A DNA stretch of 50,844 bases, taken from the NCBI GenBank assembly GCA_030550675.1, contig JAUQOW010000003.1:1-50844 (forward strand), written 5' to 3'. Under the pieces are notes generated by a model, which had not been told where the DNA came from, searched no databases, and saw only the letters and a list, made by a program, of their open reading frames with translations. Positions 27,275-34,569 of the stretch are shown here, piece by piece. Origin of the DNA: Chloroflexota bacterium (lineage in GTDB: Bacteria > Chloroflexota > Chloroflexia > Chloroflexales > Roseiflexaceae). Position 1 is the first letter of the stretch, and every line of letters starts with the position of its first letter. The position numbers and the translations under genes were made by a program.

Positions 27275-27667
27275 ATGCGACTCGAACATGTCGCCTTGAA
27301 TGTCGCAGACCCTGATGCCATGGCGCAGTGGTATGTCGCTCATCTGGGGATGCAGATTGTGCGTCACATTCCGACGCCTAACGCGATCTATTTCCTGTGC
27401 GACTCGGCGCAACGCAGCCTGATTGAAATCTATCACAACCCCGCCGCTCCTGTACCCGATTACGCCTCTCTTTCGCCGCTGGCGCTGCACCTGGCGTTCA
27501 CCACCAGCGACATGGAAGGGGATATCGCGCGCCTGGTCGCCGCTGGCGCAACGCACGTCTCACCCATCGAAACGACGCCTGCCGGAGACCGGTTGACCTT
27601 CCTGCGCGATCCGTGGCACGTCGTGATCCAACTGGCGCAACGGAACACGCCATTGCTGGGACCATGA
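27275..27667 (+). CDS. VOC-superfamily (glyoxalase-like) protein
   Basis: This 130-residue protein has the paired beta-alpha-beta-beta-beta modules of the vicinal oxygen chelate fold. Metal-ligand positions look like H5, E51 in 'IEIYHNP', and H72 in 'LHLAF'. The last expected glutamate is Q119 in 'VVIQL', so the site is not that of a canonical glyoxalase I. It may be a lyase, dioxygenase or isomerase relative with a changed metal site. It stands alone between divergent and convergent neighbours and has its own promoter. Confidence 0.85.
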   Translation: MRLEHVALNVADPDAMAQWYVAHLGMQIVRHIPTPNAIYFLCDSAQRSLIEIYHNPAAPVPDYASLSPLALHLAFTTSDMEGDIARLVAAGATHVSPIETTPAGDRLTFLRDPWHVVIQLAQRNTPLLGP

Positions 27668-27780
27668 ATGAGGACGCTCCGAGGAAATGACACGCGGTCA
27701 GGCGTCTGCACACGTGAGCAAAGTCTGGACGCTCCGACAATTGACGCGCTCACCGCTTCATCGGCGCAGTGGATGAGTGC

Positions 27781-27878
27781 ACACGGACTTACACGGGTCG
27801 GGACGGATTCGCACGGATTAATTGCCTCTATCAGACCTGAGTCCGTATGAATCCGTCGCATCCGTGTGAATCCGCGTC
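27781..27878. repeat. Imperfect inverted repeat of CGGATTCACACGGATT-type units
   Basis: The left arm (27781-27819) holds ACGGATTCGCACGGATT and the right arm (27838-27878) holds the complement, GAATCCGTCGCATCCGTGTGAATCC. Together they could fold into a long imperfect hairpin between convergent genes and might act as a bidirectional terminator. The rest of the 252-base gap has no gene; GGACGCTCCGA occurs twice (27672 and 27727). Confidence 0.6.
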
Positions 27879-27919
27879 CTATTCGTCATGCGCTCGCGCC
27901 CGGCGCCTGCGGATTCATT

Positions 27920-28963
27920 TTACGGCGCGTGCTCGGGGAACGGAACCCATGCGTCGCGTTCAGCGTCGTAGCCATACCGCAGCATGACCTGTTGCTGCTC
28001 GGAAACGGCGCGCAGGTTGAACGCAAATGGCACGATAAAGAGGGTCATGTTCGTCTGATCGAAACTGATCCGCCGCACCCGCGGTTCAGCGAAATTCGCC
28101 AGACGCTCATCGATTTCCAGGTCGATGCGGAATTCGCCAGTGGCGTGGCCATCGGCATCCAGCGCCACCGAGCCGATCTCAGGGCTGCGCGCCAACCCGA
28201 TGTAGAGACGCTTCCCGGCGCGCCCCTGGAACACCGCCAACCCAATCGCGTCAATGCCGATCACTTCATCGCTGATCTTCCGACTCGCCAGATCAACCCG
28301 CACGATTCGCCCCTGTTCCGCCTGCCGCGTCGAACCGGCGACCGTGCTGACGTAGAGCGCATGGGTGTCGCAATCGTATGTCATCCCCAGGATGCCGAAC
28401 GGATTATCGCTCGACCCCGCCGCTCCTGGCAGAGTGACAAACGGTTGCATCTCCGCGGTCTCGCTGTCGATCCGATAGACCACGTTCAGACTGCCGGGCG
28501 GATTATCGCTGACGGCGGTGCGCGGCACGGCAGCCGTGTAGATGTGCCCGTCACGGTCGATGACGAACGGTCCCAGCGTGCCAGCGTCGTCCCACGATGG
28601 TTCCTGGTGAATATCACGTTGCGCCGGGTCGGCGGCGACCGGCGCGCGCCCATCGAAAATGACCAGCCCCTTGTACATGCGTTCGCTGGTGCTGATGCCA
28701 AGCCGGTCGGCGTACCCCAGCCGCGCTGCAAAACGCGGGATGCCCCGGCACCCGGCGACGCCGCCGATAACTGCTGCCGGACGTGTCGGCGTTGCAGGAA
28801 TGGCGTTCTCTGCGCCGCGCGTCATCCACCAGCCGACGCCTGCTACTGCCAGCAGCGCAACAACCCCCGCGACCAGCACCAGAAACCCGCGCCCGCCGGA
28901 AGGCGGCGGGGGAGCGACGGCGCGGCGCATTTTCGAAGCGGCTGTTCGTCGGCGTTTCCCCAT
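27920..28963 (-). CDS. Membrane-anchored beta-propeller-like protein of unknown function
   Basis: The 347-residue protein has a basic N-terminus, one membrane segment ('FLVLVAGVVALLAVAGVGW') and an outer domain with repeated strands. These include 'GPFVIDRDGHIYTAAV', 'GMTYDCDTHALYVSTV' and 'GLAVFQGRAGKRLYIGLA'. The pattern suggests a six- or seven-bladed propeller of NHL or SMP-30 type, without visible catalytic residues. Its start overlaps the upstream lipoprotein stop (TAATG), with GGGAGG as ribosome site, so the two proteins are translationally coupled and may form a surface pair. I do not recognise the family. Confidence 0.7.
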   Translation of the reverse strand: MGKRRRTAASKMRRAVAPPPPSGGRGFLVLVAGVVALLAVAGVGWWMTRGAENAIPATPTRPAAVIGGVAGCRGIPRFAARLGYADRLGISTSERMYKGLVIFDGRAPVAADPAQRDIHQEPSWDDAGTLGPFVIDRDGHIYTAAVPRTAVSDNPPGSLNVVYRIDSETAEMQPFVTLPGAAGSSDNPFGILGMTYDCDTHALYVSTVAGSTRQAEQGRIVRVDLASRKISDEVIGIDAIGLAVFQGRAGKRLYIGLARSPEIGSVALDADGHATGEFRIDLEIDERLANFAEPRVRRISFDQTNMTLFIVPFAFNLRAVSEQQQVMLRYGYDAERDAWVPFPEHAP

Positions 28964-30750
28964 TACCCGCCTCCCAGCGGCACAAACAGCGGACCGGCGG
29001 CGCAGGGCCAGACGCGCGGCACAAAGACGCCTCCGCTCAGCACCGAGTCCGCCCAGCAATATTCGGCGCCCGGCGCATCCGAGTTTTTCAGTTGCGGCAC
29101 GTACCAGATGACGAGCGGCGCGCGCTCCAGCGACTCCGGCGGCGTCAGAAACCGCTCAGGTCCCTGGCGCTCATCGGTGTTGCAGCAGTCGCCAAGCGTT
29201 GGCAGGTCGCTTTCGCCCTCATCGCGATCGGCGTCGCCGCGCACGGCGTAGAGATAGGCGTTGTCGCCGCGCCCGCCATCGCCGAACTGCCCGCGCCCTG
29301 GCGCAATGTACCAACCGCGCCGCGCGACATTCACAACGCGGTACTGAAACCCTTCTGGGGTATACAGCGTCGTATCGCGCTGCACCTGCCATCCCTCAGT
29401 CGTCCAGTCGCGCCAGCCGGCGCCGTCCCATTCGGAAAAGGTATACTGGTCGTCCGCCAGGGCAATGCGCATCACCGGACGATACATGCCATCAGTGCCG
29501 CAGCCGCGCCCTTCATTCACAAACACAACGCGAAAACTGCCATCCTGGTAGAACTCGTAGCGCTGACGATACGCATAGTTGCACGGCGTGGGCCAGAACT
29601 CGCTGCGGAAGCGCTGCACAAGGGCGAATCCCGCAACGCCGCTTGCTGAACGAATCTCCTCGATTTGCGGACCGTCCCATGCGACAACTGCAGCCGCCGA
29701 GAACGCCGGGCATCCCAACGCATCGCTGTAGCCAAACCTTTCCTGCTGCGAATAACTGATGTGGACGTCGACCAACTTGGCGCTACGCAATACTGGCTCG
29801 TCATTGAACCGTACATCTTCGATGCGCAGCCCGTCAGTGCCTGTCAGCAGATAGCGCAACGACCAGCCATCGCGGCGCAGTTCGGTCTTCCGGTCGCAAA
29901 AACGCGCCGTCACCACATCGTCCTGCAAACGTTGCTCGGTGACCGGACGACGACTCGACGCGCCCAGGTCGGTCCAGCGCAACCCGATAATCGTGTAATC
30001 AACCAGATCAACAATCACCCACAGCGCCCGGTCGCCCCAGACGAAAATCGGCGCAGTGCAGAGGTGGCGCGATCGTTCACAGGCGGTCGCCAGGAACTGC
30101 ACCTTCATCTGCGGTTGCTGGATCATGCTCGGATCCGGCGGCAGATCGAGCTCTTCACGCACCTCAGGGGCTGCCAGCGCAATCTGAGCCGCCAGGTCGA
30201 GCAGATGGCGCGGCACAACCGTCGGTTGCGTGTCGTCAAGCGCGGCTACGCGATGCACCTGTTGCGTCTGCGGCTCGACAATCGCAATCACCGTGCGGTT
30301 GCGCGCATAGTCGTAGAGTTCGACGCGATAACAGGCGCGGTTCTGGCACTCGTCGCCCGCCAGCGCATCATCCGCCGGACCAAGCGGGTAGATGCCAAAG
30401 ACCTCGGAGCGCACCAACCGCCCATCGGCGGTTGAGAGCGCCCGCCGCACCCGTTCGTCGGCGACGGCGAGACGCGCCGCCGCCTGTTGCGCCGCATCGA
30501 GACCGTCAAGCAGCATGAGCGGTTCCGCGCGCCGCAGCGCCTGTTCCGCCCGCGCCTGATATGCTGCAAGCAATGGCGCCGCACCAGGCGGCGGCGTGGC
30601 GCGTTGCGCCAGGCGCCCTGGATCGGCAAGCGGCGTGATCGGACGGGCGACCGGCGAACGAACAGGCGCGGGTGTGGGCGAGGGAGGCGCGGCTGGCTGA
30701 CTGCACGCCGCGAGAAGCGCCATAAGCATCGTCGCAAGAACACGTTTCAT
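28963..30750 (-). CDS. Large lipoprotein of unknown function
   Basis: The 595-residue protein starts with a lipoprotein signal peptide; the lipobox 'LLAAC' gives C16 as the lipidated residue, followed by a Pro-rich spacer. About residues 70-190 look like a helical region and a PepSY-like or inhibitor-like fold ('VRRALSTADGRLVRSEVFGIYPLG'). The rest is rich in beta-strands and aromatic residues, with several Cys that may pair outside the cell. There is no recognised catalytic motif. It resembles copper amine oxidase-like or similar beta-rich proteins only in composition, so no function is offered. It is coupled to the beta-propeller gene downstream. Confidence 0.7.
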   Translation of the reverse strand: MKRVLATMLMALLAACSQPAAPPSPTPAPVRSPVARPITPLADPGRLAQRATPPPGAAPLLAAYQARAEQALRRAEPLMLLDGLDAAQQAAARLAVADERVRRALSTADGRLVRSEVFGIYPLGPADDALAGDECQNRACYRVELYDYARNRTVIAIVEPQTQQVHRVAALDDTQPTVVPRHLLDLAAQIALAAPEVREELDLPPDPSMIQQPQMKVQFLATACERSRHLCTAPIFVWGDRALWVIVDLVDYTIIGLRWTDLGASSRRPVTEQRLQDDVVTARFCDRKTELRRDGWSLRYLLTGTDGLRIEDVRFNDEPVLRSAKLVDVHISYSQQERFGYSDALGCPAFSAAAVVAWDGPQIEEIRSASGVAGFALVQRFRSEFWPTPCNYAYRQRYEFYQDGSFRVVFVNEGRGCGTDGMYRPVMRIALADDQYTFSEWDGAGWRDWTTEGWQVQRDTTLYTPEGFQYRVVNVARRGWYIAPGRGQFGDGGRGDNAYLYAVRGDADRDEGESDLPTLGDCCNTDERQGPERFLTPPESLERAPLVIWYVPQLKNSDAPGAEYCWADSVLSGGVFVPRVWPCAAGPLFVPLGGG

Positions 30751-30859
30751 CAGCAGACCATCAGGCTGATTGTATGAATCTGGCGTTGCGTCTTCCATAG
30801 TACCACGAGTCCCGGCGGACGGGATGCGGCGGGCAAGAGGCGCAAGACAGCGAGACAAA

Positions 30860-30878
30860 GGCGTTGCGGTGCAATGCC
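30860..30878. repeat. Small dispersed palindrome (GGCGTTGC-GGT-GCAATGCC)
   Basis: The arms pair over 8 bases with one G:T. The core (GTTGC..TGCAAT) resembles the two copies at 46705-46787, which suggests one dispersed family with the pattern GRCRTYGC-N-TGYAATGYC. Confidence 0.5.
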
Positions 30879-31326
30879 CCTGGATAAGAGTGAGAGGCTC
30901 ACACACGGTGATAGCGCCAAGATGAAATAATAACCACATTTACACAATTATGATGAAAAATTACTCATATTTTCAATGTGTCAGAAGATAATAGATAACA
31001 TTTTTGCTTCTAGCCGAAAAGAAAAGAGCTTATTGTTTGACAACTTGACAATACATTCAGGGCGTAAAGCCGATCAATATCCCATATAAGTGCATTTATA
31101 GCCCGGATTGCCATCGCCATTTTGACCAGCGCTAAACCATTCGCGCGCCCGTGAATTAACAAAATGTCACGGTAGGGATGAGAGGGATTAAGTTGCTGTT
31201 CATCTTCTCCTGCTACAGTGATACGCAGACAGCTTCCTCCCCACATTCAGCACGACATCTTTCCCTCTCTCAGCAGCGCTATCGCGTACTCGCCAGACAT
31301 CCGGCGCAGGCAATCCTTCGACGGTA

Positions 31327-31360
31327 AGGCTCAAGGCAGGATCGTGCCATCCTGGAGCCT
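31327..31360 (+). promoter_or_regulatory. Strong leader hairpin upstream of the exopolysaccharide operon
   Basis: AGGCTC (31327-31332) pairs with GAGCCT (31355-31360) and CAGGAT (31337-31342) with ATCCTG (31349-31354), leaving a 6-base loop and a 4-base bulge. The 12 paired bases, about 130 bases before the first gene, fit a structured 5' leader. No anti-terminator alternative or T-run is evident. Confidence 0.5.
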
Positions 31361-31490
31361 CCTGTCTGTCCGGTTCATGATCCAGGTCCTCGTCACCGTG
31401 CAGCACAGAGATCACGTGCGGCGCTGGCGATCATCCGTCAATGGAGGCGGGAAGCCCTGATGACGGTGTCGAGTTCAAAGGAGAGATGGG

Positions 31491-32954
31491 ATGGATACGC
31501 GATTTATACGTCGTCTGGTGCGCAGGCAGTGGCGCCCTGTCATCGCTGGCGGCGGATTCGTCGGACTGCTTGCGCTGCTTATAAGTGTGCTTCAGACGCC
31601 CGTATATCAGGCATCAACCACCCTGCTGGTCAATCAAAACCGCGGACTGGCGGCGCCGAGCTACGAATCGGTGTTGATGAGTCAGCAATTAACGCGCACC
31701 TATGCGGAACTTCTGAAGAAACGGCCACTGTACGAGACCGTCATCTCTAACCTTCAGCTCAACACGACTCCCGAGCGCCTGATGCGGAACGTGCGGGTTT
31801 CGACGATTCGTGACACCCCGCTTATTGTTGTGACTGCATATGATCAATCCCCCCAGCGCGCTGCCGACATCGCGAATGAACTGGTGCGTCTCCTGCGGGA
31901 ACAGGATCGGCAGTTGCTCACTGGCGCGTATGCGAGCGGCGAACGTGGATTGAGCATTGCGGAGCCCGCCCGACCCGATCCCATTCCGGCGCGTCCGAAG
32001 GTATTGCGCAACACGCTGCTGGGGCTGCTCTTCGGCTTGCTCGCAATGTTCGGCGTCGCGCTGGTGCGCGAATATGTCGATGAGTCGATTAAGGATGGCA
32101 ATGACGCCGCGCAGACGGTTGGCGCGCCTGTTCTGGCGGTCATTGGCGCCCGCACGCTGACCGACGATATGCAACGTCGATCAGTTGATGGCGGAGATAA
32201 TGCTACCGCGGAAGCCTACCGGATGCTGGCGGTGCGCCTGCGCAGCACGCTCGCCGATAGCCCGGCGCGTTCGCTCATGGTGAGCAGTGCGGAATCGCTG
32301 GCGGATACTCAGGCAATTGCCGTGAATCTGGCAGTCGTCTACGCCCGGCTCGGTCAGCGCATTGTTCTGGTCGATGGCAACCTGCGTCAACCGATGCTGC
32401 ACTCCTGGTTCAACGTGCCAGGCGATGCGGGTTTGCACGATCTGCTTGCATCCACCCATCCCTTGCCAGTATATCGCTACCTGCTGCCGACATCGGTTGC
32501 CAATCTGATGTTGCTCCCTGGCGGCAAAACGGCGGCGAATCCCTTCATCCTGTTCAACTCGCCCCGGCTGGATGCCAGCATCAGCGAACTTTATCAGCAC
32601 GCCGATCTGTGCATTTTTGTCGCTCCTGCGCTGCTGGACGCCGCTGAAACCCTGATCCTGGCGCAGCGAGCCGACGCCGCCCTTCTCGTGCTGCGCGCTG
32701 AGACGACCACGAGCGCCGCTGCTGTAGCAGCGCGCACGCTGCTGGATCAGTTGCACGTTCGCCTGCCGGGCATCGTGCTGACCGGCGTGGCGGACAACGA
32801 GAAGGGCTTCTTCGCCAGCGCCCCGTTGCCGATGGTGATGTCGCAGCCAATCTCCAGGAAACGCCCGCTCTTACCGCTGACCAAAGACGGAGAGCGCCGC
32901 GACGCGCCAGTGTCGTCAGTGTCCACTGTTTCGTCCCATCCTTTAGAGCAGTAA
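31491..32954 (+). CDS. Wzz/BY-kinase-like chain-length protein with degenerate nucleotide site
   Basis: The 487-residue protein has a Wzz-type region with membrane segments at about 16-34 and 172-191, and a C-terminal CpsD/Wzc-like domain. The usual Walker A 'SSxPGEGKST' is replaced by 'SSAESLADTQAI' (265-276), without Gly-Lys-Ser/Thr. The Walker A' region 'IVLVDGNLRQP' (291-301) keeps only D295. The C-terminus has no tyrosine cluster. It is therefore probably an inactive structural homologue that sets chain length or scaffolds export, not a kinase. The ATG at 31491 has AAAGGAG upstream. It is the first gene of the glycan operon. Confidence 0.88.
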   Translation: MDTRFIRRLVRRQWRPVIAGGGFVGLLALLISVLQTPVYQASTTLLVNQNRGLAAPSYESVLMSQQLTRTYAELLKKRPLYETVISNLQLNTTPERLMRNVRVSTIRDTPLIVVTAYDQSPQRAADIANELVRLLREQDRQLLTGAYASGERGLSIAEPARPDPIPARPKVLRNTLLGLLFGLLAMFGVALVREYVDESIKDGNDAAQTVGAPVLAVIGARTLTDDMQRRSVDGGDNATAEAYRMLAVRLRSTLADSPARSLMVSSAESLADTQAIAVNLAVVYARLGQRIVLVDGNLRQPMLHSWFNVPGDAGLHDLLASTHPLPVYRYLLPTSVANLMLLPGGKTAANPFILFNSPRLDASISELYQHADLCIFVAPALLDAAETLILAQRADAALLVLRAETTTSAAAVAARTLLDQLHVRLPGIVLTGVADNEKGFFASAPLPMVMSQPISRKRPLLPLTKDGERRDAPVSSVSTVSSHPLEQ

Positions 32955-33041
32955 CCCGTTGCAGGCGTTGTCCGCCTGGTTGAATAGTGACATTGATGTC
33001 GATTGAACATATGTCTCTGGCCCATGAGAGGGAGGTGGAGC

Positions 33042-34559
33042 ATGCTGTCGCCCATACCCAGAATTGCCGCCGGAGCGCTGGCAGTCGTCCTCCTGATAGG
33101 CGGCGCACTGATTGCATACAGTCGCACGGCAACGCCATTGACGGCAGAGGCGTCGACCGAGAGCGCAGCGCCGCCAGTTGCCGCCTCGGCGACGCAACTA
33201 ATCGTTGCAAACGGCATCGTGGCGCCTGCCAGCTATGTTGATCTGCGTTTTGATACAGGCGGAAGGGTGCGTGAGGTGTTGGTGCGCGAAGGCGATGCGG
33301 TCAACGCTGGCGATCCACTGGCGCGCCTGGATACGCGCGAACTGGAACTGCGCATCGCTCAGGCGCGCGCTCACCTGGCGGCGGCGCAGGCGAATTATGA
33401 ACTGCTCATGAGCGCCGCTGCGCCTGCCGACATTCAGCGCGCGCAGGCGAACGTGGCGCGCGCACAGGCGCGATTGCGAGAAGTAAGCGGCGCCGTGACC
33501 CCCCACGCCAGAGCAGCGGCGCAGGCGCGGCTCGATGCAGCGCGCGCCGCGCTCGCGCGTCTGGAAGCAGGACCGAATCCAGCGGAAGTGAGTGCGCTGC
33601 GCGCCGAACTGCGCCAGGCGGAAGCTGATCTCCAGGCGACCCGTGATCGCCTGTCGCTCGAAAAGACGACCCTGCGATTGCAGATGGAACAGGCAGCCAA
33701 CCTGCTGCGAGACCGCCAGACCGAATACGCCCGCATTCGCGACGAAAATCAGGCGCGCTCTGAACCGCTGACCGCCGAACAACGCACCCGAGAAATCAGC
33801 GCGCGACTGGCAATGGACAATGCTGAGAAAGCGCTCGAGCAGGCGCGGGTCGCGTATGAAGCCGCGCTCCAGGCGGAAAAAAGCGGCATCGCTGCCGCCG
33901 AAGCTCGCGTGGCGGCAGTCAGGGCGCGTCTTGAGCGCATACTGGCGGGTCCTGACCCGGATCAACTCGCTGCGGCGCGCGCCGCTGTCGCGCAAGCGGA
34001 GGATGACCTGGCGCGACTCCAGGGTGCGCAGCGCATTGGCGCAATTGAGGCAGCCCGCGCAGATGTTGCGGTTGCTGAAGCTGAACTGGAGCGATTGCTG
34101 GCAGGCGTACGACCGGCAGAAGCTGCCGCGGCGCGTGCGCGGGTTGAGGAAGCGCAGGCGGCGCTGGAACAGGCGGAACTGGCGCTCGAACGCGCGGTTC
34201 TGCGCGCGCCGATCGCAGGCGTCATCGCATCGCTCAATATCAAAGTCGGTGAAGTGGCCGATCCGCAACTGGTTGCGGTACGCCTGGCGGATACGCGCAC
34301 CTGGCGCATTGAAACCACCAACCTGAGCGAACTGAGCGTCGCGCGCCTGCAAGAAGGCGATCCTGCGATCATTCGCCTGAATTCACTGCCAGACCTCGCC
34401 ATTCCTGGCAAGGTGACCGGCATCAGACCGCTGGGAACCAGTCAGGATGGAGACGTGACGCTGTACACCGTCTTCATTACCCCGGATCGTGTGGATGAAC
34501 GTTTGCGCTGGAATATGACGGCGCAGGTGCAGATCACGCCGCAGCTGGTCAATCAATGA
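33042..34559 (+). CDS. HlyD-like membrane fusion protein with long coiled coil
   Basis: The 505-residue protein has one membrane segment (about 7-28), two half lipoyl domains ('VREVLVREGDAVNAGDPLARLD' and 'LRAPIAGVIASLNIKVGEVA') and a coiled coil of about 270 residues, very rich in Ala, Arg and Glu. A beta-barrel end follows ('IRLNSLPDLAIPGKVTGIRPLG'). HlyD-type proteins link inner-membrane exporters with outer components. No ABC or RND transporter partner is encoded next to it, so here it may work with the glycan export genes instead. The ATG at 33042 has GGAGGTGG upstream. Confidence 0.9.
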   Translation: MLSPIPRIAAGALAVVLLIGGALIAYSRTATPLTAEASTESAAPPVAASATQLIVANGIVAPASYVDLRFDTGGRVREVLVREGDAVNAGDPLARLDTRELELRIAQARAHLAAAQANYELLMSAAAPADIQRAQANVARAQARLREVSGAVTPHARAAAQARLDAARAALARLEAGPNPAEVSALRAELRQAEADLQATRDRLSLEKTTLRLQMEQAANLLRDRQTEYARIRDENQARSEPLTAEQRTREISARLAMDNAEKALEQARVAYEAALQAEKSGIAAAEARVAAVRARLERILAGPDPDQLAAARAAVAQAEDDLARLQGAQRIGAIEAARADVAVAEAELERLLAGVRPAEAAAARARVEEAQAALEQAELALERAVLRAPIAGVIASLNIKVGEVADPQLVAVRLADTRTWRIETTNLSELSVARLQEGDPAIIRLNSLPDLAIPGKVTGIRPLGTSQDGDVTLYTVFITPDRVDERLRWNMTAQVQITPQLVNQ

Positions 34560-34569
34560 AGGTAAGCAA

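Larger units (their letters stand above)
30751..31490 (+). other. 740-base intergenic region in front of the exopolysaccharide operon
   Basis: No gene is supported here. The region has three parts: a GC-rich part with a small palindrome (30860-30878); an AT-rich stretch at about 30915-31100; and a GC-rich leader with a strong hairpin (31327-31360). Two TTGACA boxes (31037 and 31045) lie in the AT-rich part, but neither has a good -10 box at the right distance. Confidence 0.6.

Noticed and set aside
31037-31073. Promoter from the two TTGACA boxes before the glycan operon
   Set aside because: No -10 box at 16-18 bases from either TTGACA, so I did not call a promoter.
31010-31246. 78-codon minus-strand frame in the AT-rich gap
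   Set aside because: No ribosome site, no recognised domain and isolated; it might be a decayed fragment, but the evidence is too weak to call a gene.
33198-34352. 384-codon minus-strand frame across the HlyD-like gene
   Set aside because: Shadow of a strongly biased Ala/Arg/Glu coiled-coil gene; no recognisable domain.
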